From Macrotis lagotis (Eukaryota; Chordata; Mammalia; Peramelemorphia; Peramelidae), in NCBI RefSeq assembly GCF_037893015.1, contig NC_133658.1, positions 282,210,869-282,274,868 on the forward strand: a DNA stretch of 64,000 nucleotides, read 5' to 3'. The notes under the pieces were generated by a model. It did no database searches, was not told where the DNA came from, and worked only from the letters and a program-made list of their open reading frames with translations. This document shows, piece by piece, positions 55,535 to 64,000 of this stretch (position 1 is its first letter; each line of letters opens with the position of its first letter). The position numbers and the translations under genes are program-made.

Positions 55535-57071
55535 TAAGAATTTACAGTGTCAAATCTAACACTTTTAGGAAAAATAGCAGCTCCCAGATCAGAGGAAGCC
55601 TTCTTGAATTAAAAGGTGTTTGGCAGTCTATGCGGAAAGAACAATCAGCAGCAGGGCTGAACTGTAGGAAGCCAAGGATCCAAACAAAGTTTTGAAGACC
55701 AAAGAAAATCACATTGACTGCTGATGAGAGAGTCTAGGAATTAAGATTATGGACCATTAAACAAAAGACTGTATTTCCACCAGGACTTGCCTTTTTATAA
55801 GTTGAAATGAATGAATTCTAAATTTAACTGTACAACCCTGCAAAACATTTTGGAATTTAAATTTCTCTCTCCTATTTAATCCAAATGTTAGCTAGATAAA
55901 AAGGAAGGACCAGTGCTAATTCCACATTTACATCATTTCTACTCTTAGAAGTCAAATATCAAAGCAACAAATTATTCATCTTCCCCCAGCAAAACCTAAA
56001 GAAAGTATGACCTATTGATTTTATAAATATTTAATCTTCTCTCTCATTGGGTCTCTTTATAAGTAGTATTGAAAATATTCTAAATTAAATCTAAAAGAAT
56101 TTCAAGTTCATTAGGTAGAGGTCTACATTTGCAATTTAGAGCATGACTAATATTTAACATAGAAGCTACTTAAGACCTTGATATGAAAACTGGGTATTTT
56201 TTGGGGGTAGGGGCAGAAATAACAGATTCCAGGATTTCAGACAGGATTCTGTTGTGTTTAACCATTTTTGAGATGTGATCATCATAATTAAACTGTGCCA
56301 ATAGTATGAGAGAAAAAAAAGCAACTTAACCATATTGCACTGTTAAAAATAAATCACTCCTCAGAAGAGTACAGCATTGACTATTATACAAGAGCTTTTC
56401 ATACTATACAATTTCTTTTACAATAAGCCTAAAGACAAGCTACATACATACTAGATAAAATCCAAACCAAATTTATTACAGTCACAGTTTTCATTTAACA
56501 ATGGTTAATTTGGATCAGCTATGGCCCCCCAAGATGCGCCAGTCATAGCCTAAGAGATATGTTCTTTTGCTGATGTTCTCTTAATAACTGAACACCCTTC
56601 ATCTATAGACAAACAGCACTTTATGTGCATAAAAATTAGTCATGGTCCTAGTAAGGCCACAGTTAGGTAAAAGTGGAAACATATTCGCTACAGGAAAGGA
56701 AATGTACTTCTGTAACTAGGGCAAAGACTAACTTTGCATTCTTAAATCACTCTACTAGGTTCCAAAATTTAGAGGATGAGGAAACTGCTTTTGGTTGCAG
56801 ACCTGAAGTTGATATAAGTAATAGACATCAACTGTTTCCCTCTAATGCTTTATAAGATTCAACTTTTTCAGCTAGGATCTTAAAGGAAATGTAGAATTAT
56901 TTTTGACAATAATTCACCCATGAACTGCAAGAAAAGGAAACCAGAAGAAAAACCAGTATTAAATTACTGCTATGTCAATTTCAGAAGAGAGTAATGTGCA
57001 ATAAATCTGAATTATCAGTATATCAGAAGAATTTCAAGTTTTCCAATAGCTAATCCAAAGGATAGAATAGT
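55535..57071 (-). other. SEC16A: Probable SEC16A 3' UTR
   Basis: This is the SINE-free stretch between the SEC16A stop and the candidate poly(A) signal. It contains no supported ORF. The extent is inferred. Confidence 0.5.
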
Positions 57072-57140
57072 CTACTTCAGTGTTGGGTATTTCCTCTGAC
57101 CAATTCTTCCCAGCCTGGAACTTCCAGGGATGGCAGAAGG
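57072..57140 (-). CDS. SEC16A: SEC16A last coding exon
   Basis: PSAIPGSSRLGRIGQRKYPT then LK and TAG. Acceptor TTTCAG. GSSRLGRIGQRK matches human. Confidence 0.93.
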   Translation of the reverse strand, partial: PSAIPGSSRLGRIGQRKYPTLK

Positions 57141-60100
57141 CTGAAATGAAATAAAATGCACTAAATCAGATTGTATTATCCCAATTATACATAATAATAT
57201 ACAGTTTATGGCGGGGGGGGAGCAAACAAAAATGTAGGCATATGATAAAAATTAAACAGGCTATCATAACCCAAAGAAAAACAAGTACATTTTTCTAAGT
57301 GAATAGACATACTTTACTATCTAATCACTGTAACTAGTTTAATTGTTGGAATTTTGAAAATTTATAAGTTGCACAAAGAATAAAAAATAGCTTAAATTTA
57401 AGTGCATTTCTAGTCAAAAGATACATAAAAAATTTTTAAAAAGTGGAAACACAAATTGCTAATAATCACTAGGAAAAATTTCAACCTCACTAGTAATCCA
57501 TGAGATGAAAATTAAGCTACCTATGGAGGTACCTATTTTGGACTCATCAAAATGGCAAAAATAAATAAAAGCCAACAAAATCCAGGAAAGGCTATATGGA
57601 AACAGGAATACTGAATCACTGTCCATGAAATTAAACTTGTAGAATATTTTAGGAGAAAAATACAGCAGTTCACAGTAAAAATTACTAAAGAGCACTGATG
57701 GAGCTACAGGTAACGACAGAAAAGATTCATTATTCGGGGGAACCTAATTTAAAGACTAAATTAAAGAAGATAAACTTGCAAAAAGTCAATGAATTTAAAA
57801 ATTTTACTTCCTTTAAAGTAGCTGAACTTTCTCTTTAAAAAACTTTAAATCTAATTGACTATCAGTAAAAATAAATTAAGTTTTAATAATGTGATATGAT
57901 GTTTATTCAATTAGTTAACATTTCTACAATAGCTGAACTCCTAACAACTTAATCTGGAAATTTAACAAAAATAAATGATATGGGGACAGCTAGGTAATTC
58001 AGTTCTTAGGGCACAGCCCTGGAGTCAGGAGGACCTGAGTTCAAATCCATCCTTTGACATTTAATAATTACCTAGCTGTGTGACCTTGGGGCAAGTCACT
58101 AAACTCACCACCTTGCAAAAGAAAAAATAAATGGTATGCTATCAAGGTAAATTATCACCGAGTACAAGCACAATGAAGCAAATGGTTGGGTATATATATA
58201 TATAGAAAGAAAAGAAGTCTAGTAACAGTAAGGAAGAGGAAGAAGGGGGGGGTGAAGGAAGGGAGGGAGAATGTATTATTTACTATACATTAGAATCATG
58301 TACTACTTACTAAGTACTTTACAAATACCATTATTTGGTCTTCACAATATGCCTGGGTTATAGTACTGAGTTGTTTCAATCCTGTCTGATTCATTATTAC
58401 TCTTTTGGGGGTTTTGCCAAAGATAATGAAGTGATTTGCCATTTCCTTCTCCAGCCCATTTTATAGATGAGTAAACTGAGGCAAACAGAACCAAGTAATT
58501 TGCCCAGTATCACAGTGTTGTGAGATCATATTTGAATTCAGGAAGATGAATCTTCCTGATTCTAAGGCTAGGTTTCTATCCACTGTGCCACCTAGCTGCC
58601 CACAACCCTGAGAGGCAGGTGCTATTATTTTTCTCATTTTACAACTGAGAATATCAAAATACACAGAAATGAAGTGACTTGCTAATTAACAGAATCATAC
58701 AGCTAGTAAGTGTCTAAAGAGACCTTTGTACCTAGGTCTTCCTAACTCTGGGCCTAGCACTTGATCTATTGCATCATAACTAGCTTGCCTCTAGATCTAG
58801 GTAGTAAGAGCAGTTATGTCAAAAAAAGTAAGAAAAGATAAATAAACAGATGATTTGCTCCAAGAATTTTTACTTATACTCAAGGCTGGGGGGAGGGGGT
58901 GATTTGTAGGAATGGGGGGCAAAGTATGGGAAGGACAGTATCATTAAAAGATATATCCATCCTAATCAATAGTGAAGATGGAAAGTATGTCACAAAAACA
59001 ACAAAAAAATAAAGTATGTAGACCTACTTGTGCAAACTGAGAAGGATTATAGAATGGTACTGTTCCCACTGTAGTTCCTCCTGATGGTGGTAAACTGGGA
59101 GGCTGTAACCCATAAATAGTTCACTTCATTAATGCCATAGTAAACAATAAAATTTACTTTATTATCCATATGCCCATTTGTATATAATTTGCTATCATTT
59201 CAATTAAGTATTTGTAATTTCTATAGAGAAATGACTCAAAATTCACATGGAAACAGAACGATCTTTAGCACTTCTTGCAACTTTGGGGTTATTTAATGGC
59301 CCACAGAAAATGGTAAAAAACATAATGCACCATGCATAAACAAAAGAACTTTTGAAAACCAAAGCATGCACAAATTCAGAGAACCCAGCACCTATGTAGT
59401 ATTAAATTAGTACTCTGTAGCAGTTAGTAGACTTTATTAAAGGATCCAATAACAACACTATTTTCAATGTAAACATAAAAAGCCATGACCAACTTTTCTA
59501 GTGATGCCTAACATAAACAAACAAGTCTATGATACACATAAAGATGAAGCATTCCTTTGCCTAAAAAGGATAATCATAGTATTACTGTTACTCCCTTTTT
59601 GCTACAAACACTGTTTCAATCAAAGAGAATCTAACTTTATTTCGAAGTGCAGCACATTTTGTTTCAAGCTTTCTGAGTCACATCTCACAGTAGTGAGATC
59701 AAACATTTCAGTTTAGACACTAAAAATATGAATCCAGATATATGCTCCTAAACAGTATTTTTAAAAGTTTTCTTTTTAGTTTATCAGGATATTAAAAATC
59801 AAAACATTTAAGACCAAGTTTAGCAAGGAACACTGCATCTTTAGTTAATTTACATTTAGTAGGGTGATAAATATTAGAAAGTGAACACATCCAGACCCCT
59901 ACCCTCCAAACCTTCCCCTGCCAAAAGGAGGAAAATGGAATGAAACAAAAAAATAAAATAAAAGCTTCCATGTTAACTGAAAACTGCCAGCCACATGTAC
60001 CTGATTAAAATGCTGGCTTACTTCACGTGATAATGAACTCATTGAACTACAGCGCGAAAGCTATAAAATAGCAAGAACACACACAAAATACACACAAATA

Positions 60101-62909
60101 AAAAAATCATCATGCATGTCACTGCCCCAAGCCATAAATTTTATTATCAAAAAGTTTTATGTTGCCATTAGTCAACCAGATCTCAAAATTTTAAAAAGCC
60201 AGTTAGTTTAAAATCCATTTTTAAACAAGTAATTTTATTTAGTAAGAAATAAATTAGAATCGATAATAATTAGTTGAGGGAAGAAGGGAATCCATTTAAC
60301 CTAAGTCAGCTTCTCCCCTCTGTAGCACTTAAGAAATTAAAGGAATTATTACATGCTAGGATGAGGGAGGAGAAAAAAAAGTAAAACCTAAATCTTAAAA
60401 CTCTTAAAATTCACTTAAAATAGGAAAAAAAAAGTACTCCTAGTAGAAAAATTAACATACTTTACATTGTTTTTTGCATTCAACAGTTTTCTAGCCTTTA
60501 ATTTATACTTCATAATTAAAAAAATATATATGTTAAAGTTCACTAAAGATCCTATTTCAAAACTCAAACTAATACAAATGACTGTGAGAAATCATTGTGT
60601 GTGTGTGGGGGGGGGGGGTGTGTAATAGAACACAAGGGGAGAGGCAGTGGGAAGGGAATCCTACCTCTCCTGACTGGTGACCATCCATATTTGAAGACGA
60701 GTTTTCAGAACCAGGTAACAATGTGCCAGAGTTTAACAACTAACCAGAAAGAACAGAAAAAAAGTCATGGCTATTCTTCAAATCCTTAGTTTCTGACAGA
60801 ACAGCAATGAATATAGAATGAATTTTCTCTTAGTCATGGAATTTTTTTTCTGATACTCTTAAAAAAAGAGAAACTTTTGACATGTGCCCTAAGATCAAAA
60901 CTACTTTTGTTTTATTGGTACAATTAACAGAAAACTATCCATTTTAGAATGTAGCTTTAAAGGTATTTCCTTTATTATTATAACTTAGTAAATTTATGAA
61001 ACATGAGAACACAATTTCCAACCTTTCTATTCTCACACTTATGTTGAATGAGAAATGATAATCTTTAAAGCATAACTGAAATTTTCAAGAGCTCAGCTAT
61101 ACATTCATTTCCTAATGTTAACTGTGAATACTTTCCCACTTCACTATTTACCTGTGGTTCAGGAGCAGGCTCTGGATCAGGTGCATCTGATGACTGCCCC
61201 TCTAGACCACTGTTTTCCAAAGACTGCTCCTCTGTATTAGTAATAAAAAGAGAACCATTCTGCCATTATTCAAAGTAAAATTAAATATAATCACTTTAAA
61301 AAATTCAAGATGGCCCTTCTAATAATAGGGGTCATTCTGAAAGTGACTACTATCAAATGTATAGATGAGACATTGGCTTTTTAATTTTTAAAACCTTAAA
61401 CTTTAAAACAAAGTTCTTTTATAGAGAAGCAGGAGAGTTTAGCTCCAGAAATTGTTCTCTTTGGGGCAAGACACACACACAAAAAAATCAGAATTCAGAA
61501 ATAGGATTTGTGGTTATGGACAAGGCTTTCATGGAATACTAAGTAGAGGTTCATTATTGTCCAGTCTACCTGAATTTGGTACAAACAAGTTTGAAGGAAT
61601 AGGAAGTGGTGCTAGTGGAGCAAATAAATCTGAGGGTGCAGGAACAGGTCCACTTTTTGTTCCACTTGGGTTTAAAACATCAACATAACGAGCTCTTGTT
61701 CCTGCTGTTAACAAAAAAAGGAATTCCAATTAATACCAATATAATCAAACACTTTTTAAATATCAAAAATTCATTTATTTTGTTAGGGAAGAAATGACAA
61801 GAATAAATCTTCAAGTTGCATGCATTACCTTTGATACTTTGTATATTCATATGTACTATGTAAATTTTTTGTCTAGCTTTTCTTTTCATGGAGGAAGAGC
61901 ATGGTAAAAATGGAGTGTGTTCCATTGTTTTCTATCTATGTTATTTTTTCCTCAAGTCACATTCTGATGCCTCATTATGTCACGGAGGTGATCCTGATTC
62001 CATAAATCTGTACCTGGGCACTGCATATTCTAGCAGTTCTACTAAGCTTTTTAAACTTTGATTTGTATCTGCTGACAGTGTGTGTGCTGGCCAAGTATCG
62101 TTAGCTACATATACTCCAATACTTGTCTACTAAGAAGGGGCCCTGGAGTGAAGCAATAAAATTATATATGCTTGAAACTTAAGTTTCTATTAATTTTAAA
62201 ATTCTTTGCATCCAAGACAGGAAAGTATAGTATCTGATAATTTATAAACAACTTGAGGGAGCTAGACAGTATAATACCTAAAGACTCTAAGATCCTACAG
62301 ATACTGAAAGGAATTTGTGTACATGTATGCATACATACAGGCACATGCACAAGCCCACACTTAAAAGTTAATAGAGCACCAGTCCTGGAGTCAGAGGACC
62401 TGAGTTCAAATTTGGTCTCAAGACACTTACTGATAAGATTTTTTTTTAAGGTGTTTTTTTTTTGCAAGGCAATGGGTCTAAGTGGCTTGCCCAAGGCCAC
62501 AGCTAGGTAATTATTAAGTGTCTGAGACCGGATTTAAACCCAGGTACTCCTGACTCCAGGGCCGGTGCTCTATCCACTACACCACCTAGCCGCCCCTCAA
62601 GACACTTACTTAGTTGTGTGACTATGGGCAAATAACTTAACTCCATTGCCTTGCAAAGCCAAATAAATAAAATGAGGTGAAGAACCATTTGTCAGTCATG
62701 TTTTTAAATACTTCATAGATCCAAAACATTTCTAAAATTAATAAAATCTATACATGTTTTATATTTCAGTTATATTTCAGTTTGGCAGCATTACCTGCTT
62801 TTCTGGAAAACATGTTAACAGAGGCATTGGGGGGGCCACCCGGACCTGGAGGAGCAGCAACCTGAGGAAGCTTAGGAAATGATGTTGGGGGTGGAGGTGG
62901 TGGCTTGTT
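57072..62909 (-). CDS. SEC16A: SEC16A, COPII/ER-exit-site scaffold, C-terminal exons only
   Basis: Seven coding exons on the minus strand give 202 residues and a stop: 62909-62795, 61704-61570, 61231-61152, 60739-60665, 60060-60001, 59102-59028, 57140-57072. All junctions are GT-AG and phase is continuous. The product is the Pro-rich C-terminal tail of SEC16A, which organises COPII budding at ER exit sites. Conserved landmarks are PPPPPPTSFPK, AGTRARYVDVLNPSGT, APLAPLPIPSNLFVP, LSRCSSMSSLSREVSQHFNQ, VPFYNPSQFAQ and SSRLGRIGQRK. The end reads KYPTLK where the human protein I recall has KHLVLN. The central conserved domain and all upstream exons lie beyond base 64000. Confidence 0.95.
57440..57670 (+). 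repeat. Old L1 fragment
   Basis: TCACTAGTAATCCATGAGAT and ATGGCAAAAATAAATAAAAG fit L1 3' sequence. SEC16A last intron. Confidence 0.55.
57981..58130 (+). repeat. Marsupial SINE, sense
   Basis: GGGGACAGCTAGGTAATTCA through a GCAAAAGAAAAAA tail. AAATAAATGGTATG-like flanks. Confidence 0.9.
58284..58790 (-). repeat. MIR-like SINE split by a second SINE
   Basis: The reverse MIR order (AGTACTTTACAAATACCATT, then CCCTGAGAGGCAGGTGCTAT, then TGCATCATAACTAGCTTGCC) is interrupted at about 58366-58601 by an antisense MAR1-like SINE (TTTGGGGGTTTTGCCAAAG through CACTGTGCCACCTAGCTGCC). Confidence 0.8.
59028..59102 (-). CDS. SEC16A: SEC16A exon (VPFYNPSQFAQ)
   Basis: PPSLPPSGGTTVGTVPFYNP then SQFAQ. Acceptor GTTACAG, donor GTAGGT. 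Confidence 0.94.
60001..60060 (-). CDS. SEC16A: SEC16A 60-nt exon (LSRCSSMSSLSREVSQHFNQ)
   Basis: Exactly 20 codons, identical to the human segment as I recall it. Acceptor TTTATAG, donor GTACAT. Confidence 0.95.
60595..60624. repeat. (TG)n and poly-G tract
   Basis: TGTGTGTGTG, 12 G, then TGTGTG, 41 bp downstream of the SEC16A 60665-60739 exon on its own strand. Confidence 0.85.
60665..60739 (-). CDS. SEC16A: SEC16A exon (LLPGSENSSS)
   Basis: LLNSGTLLPGSENSSSNMDG then HQSGE. Acceptor GGTTAG, donor GTAGGA, 25 codons. Confidence 0.88.
61152..61231 (-). CDS. SEC16A: SEC16A exon (acidic-proline segment)
   Basis: EEQSLENSGLEGQSSDAPDP then EPAPEPQ. Acceptor AATACAG, donor GTAAAT. Confidence 0.92.
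61570..61704 (-). CDS. SEC16A: SEC16A exon (AGTRARYVDV)
   Basis: AGTRARYVDVLNPSGTKSGP through IPSNLFVPNS. Acceptor GTTAACAG, donor GTAGAC. Confidence 0.95.
61710..62360. other. SEC16A intron sequence
   Basis: Non-coding. Nothing recognised before the SINE cluster at 62369. Confidence 0.4.
62369..62670 (+). repeat. Marsupial SINE interrupted by another SINE
   Basis: The sense SINE runs 62369-62431 and resumes at 62611-62670. The gap holds an antisense SINE at about 62438-62595. CTCAAGACACTTACT is duplicated at 62417-62431 and 62596-62610, proving insertion into the older SINE. Confidence 0.94.
62795..62909 (-). CDS. SEC16A: SEC16A exon (PPPPPPTSFPK)
   Basis: NKPPPPPPTSFPKLPQVAAP through ASVNMFSRKA. 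Acceptor TTTGTAG, donor GTAATG, phase 1 at the end. Confidence 0.94.
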
Positions 62910-63070
62910 CTACAAAGTAAAAAGATTCAATAGCAATTTTGAACAAATAAAATAAAAGCTAATAAAATTTCCAAATAATACTTGGAAAACAACCCCTTTT
63001 TTATTATTATAATGCTTTTTCCCAATAGGAAAAGAGTTTTGAAGACGTAGATTTACTTCAACATCTTGTA

Positions 63071-63072
63071 CC

Positions 63073-63113
<41 letters not shown>
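63071..63113. repeat. (TA)n microsatellite
   Basis: A TA run of about 40 bp with one C interruption, in a SEC16A intron. Confidence 0.92.
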
Positions 63114-63119
<6 letters not shown>

Positions 63120-63387
63120 CACTATAAACTCAAAATAAGTAAATAACTTGAATATTAAAGGTTGTATCATAAAAATATAACTAAAGAATCATACAAGGTA
63201 GCTTGAATATGCCACAGCAGGAATTAATAACCAAAAAAGATATGATGGAAGCATAGATAATTTTTGATTCCATGAAATTTAAAAAGCTTCTGCATTAACA
63301 AAACCACAACTAAGATAAGCTATGCAGAACTCTAGGAAAAAATCTTTTCATAAAATTATCTCTGCTAAGAGTATACTGGAAACTGAG

Positions 63388-63549
63388 GGCGGCTAGGTGG
63401 CGCAGTAGATAGAGCACTGGCCCTGGAGTTAGGAGTACCTGACCTCAAATTCAGCCTCAGACACTTAATAATTACCTAGCTGTGTGGCCTTGGGCAAGCC
63501 ACTTAACTCCATTTGCCTTGCAAAAAAACAAAAACAAACAAACAAAAAA
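63388..63549 (+). repeat. Marsupial SINE, sense
   Basis: GGGCGGCTAGGTGGCGCAGT through a GCAAAAAAACAAAAAC tail. TATACTGGAAACTGAG before and TATATTGGAAACTAAG after form a diverged target duplication. Confidence 0.94.
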
Positions 63550-63726
63550 ATATATTGGAAACTAAGACAAATATTATATACCAAAAGCCATTGATCATGA
63601 ATAAGTGATCAATGAATATGAACCAACAATTTTCTCAAGGACTGTATGACTATTAATAACCATATTCGGTGGTCTGAAATTAAAAAAGTTCAATACAAAT
63701 AATTTTTTTAAAATATCATGGCAAAG

Positions 63727-63893
63727 GGGCAGCTAGGTGGCGCAGTGGATGGAGCACCGGCCCTGGAGTCAGGAGTACCTGAGTTCAAATCTGGCCTCAG
63801 ACAATAATAATTACCTAGCTGTGTGGCCTTGGGCAAGCCACTTAACCTTGTTTGCCTAGCAAAAACCTAAAAAAAAAAAAAAAAAAAAAAAAA
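63727..63893 (+). repeat. Marsupial SINE, sense, long A tail
   Basis: GGGGCAGCTAGGTGGCGCAG through a long A run. TATCATGGCAAA flanks both ends; the A tail suggests a fairly recent insertion. Confidence 0.95.
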
Positions 63894-64000
63894 GTATCAT
63901 GGCAAATTAGTAAAGATAAAAAAATAGAAATAAGTCAATACTGAGAGGGTGTCAAAAGATGGGCACAATGATGCACTGCTATGAAGTTGTCCGATCATTC

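Larger units (their letters stand above)
63230..63990 (+). repeat. Old L1 fragment split by two SINEs
   Basis: AAGCTTCTGCATTAACAAAA, AACAATTTTCTCAAGG and ATGGGCACAATGATGCACTG fit L1 ORF2 3' order. The SINEs at 63388 and 63727 interrupt it. Confidence 0.7.

Overview
This is a window of marsupial nuclear DNA. Two things show it. Dozens of copies of a tRNA-derived marsupial CORE-SINE (MAR1/WSINE type) occur on both strands, mixed with marsupial-type L1 and HAL1 elements. The four protein-coding genes also reproduce the conserved mammalian block ENTR1 - PMPCA - INPP5E - SEC16A (human 9q34.3) in the same order and orientation. I cannot name the species. The recent SINEs with a short 'ccttgcaaaaacctaaaa' tail suggest an Australian marsupial, but this is an inference.

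Layout. Bases 1-5796 (minus strand) carry ENTR1: five coding exons are visible and the last exons lie off the left edge. Bases 5560-6330 are a CpG island that acts as a head-to-head promoter for ENTR1 and PMPCA. Bases 6117-21409 (plus) carry complete PMPCA, with 13 coding exons and 530 codons. Bases 21.5-32.1 kb are intergenic and repeat-rich; they include a nearly complete 3.1 kb HAL1 insertion with its target-site duplication and an old L2 LINE. Bases 32445-51903 (minus) carry complete INPP5E, with 10 coding exons and 657 codons; intron 7 is of the GC-AG class. Bases 53.7-54.65 kb are a second CpG island, the probable INPP5E promoter. Bases 57072-62909 (minus) carry the last seven coding exons of SEC16A; its upstream exons lie beyond the right edge.

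All exon boundaries were read directly from splice signals, and reading phase is continuous across every junction. Gene identities come from recalled human protein sequences, not from a database search. The four genes are housekeeping or trafficking genes without an obvious shared pathway: endosome/cilium trafficking regulator (ENTR1), mitochondrial presequence processing (PMPCA), ciliary phosphoinositide 5-phosphatase (INPP5E), and ER-exit-site scaffold (SEC16A). The linkage is old mammalian synteny, not an operon.

I saw no wholly new biological system. The points most worth a second look are: an unrecognised charged ORF and a spare splice acceptor upstream of the INPP5E start; the GC-AG intron in INPP5E; antisense SINE-like modules with one-directional A-to-G change inside the HAL1 3' region; a 178-bp SINE tandem duplication; and a 42-bp perfect palindrome in an ENTR1 intron.
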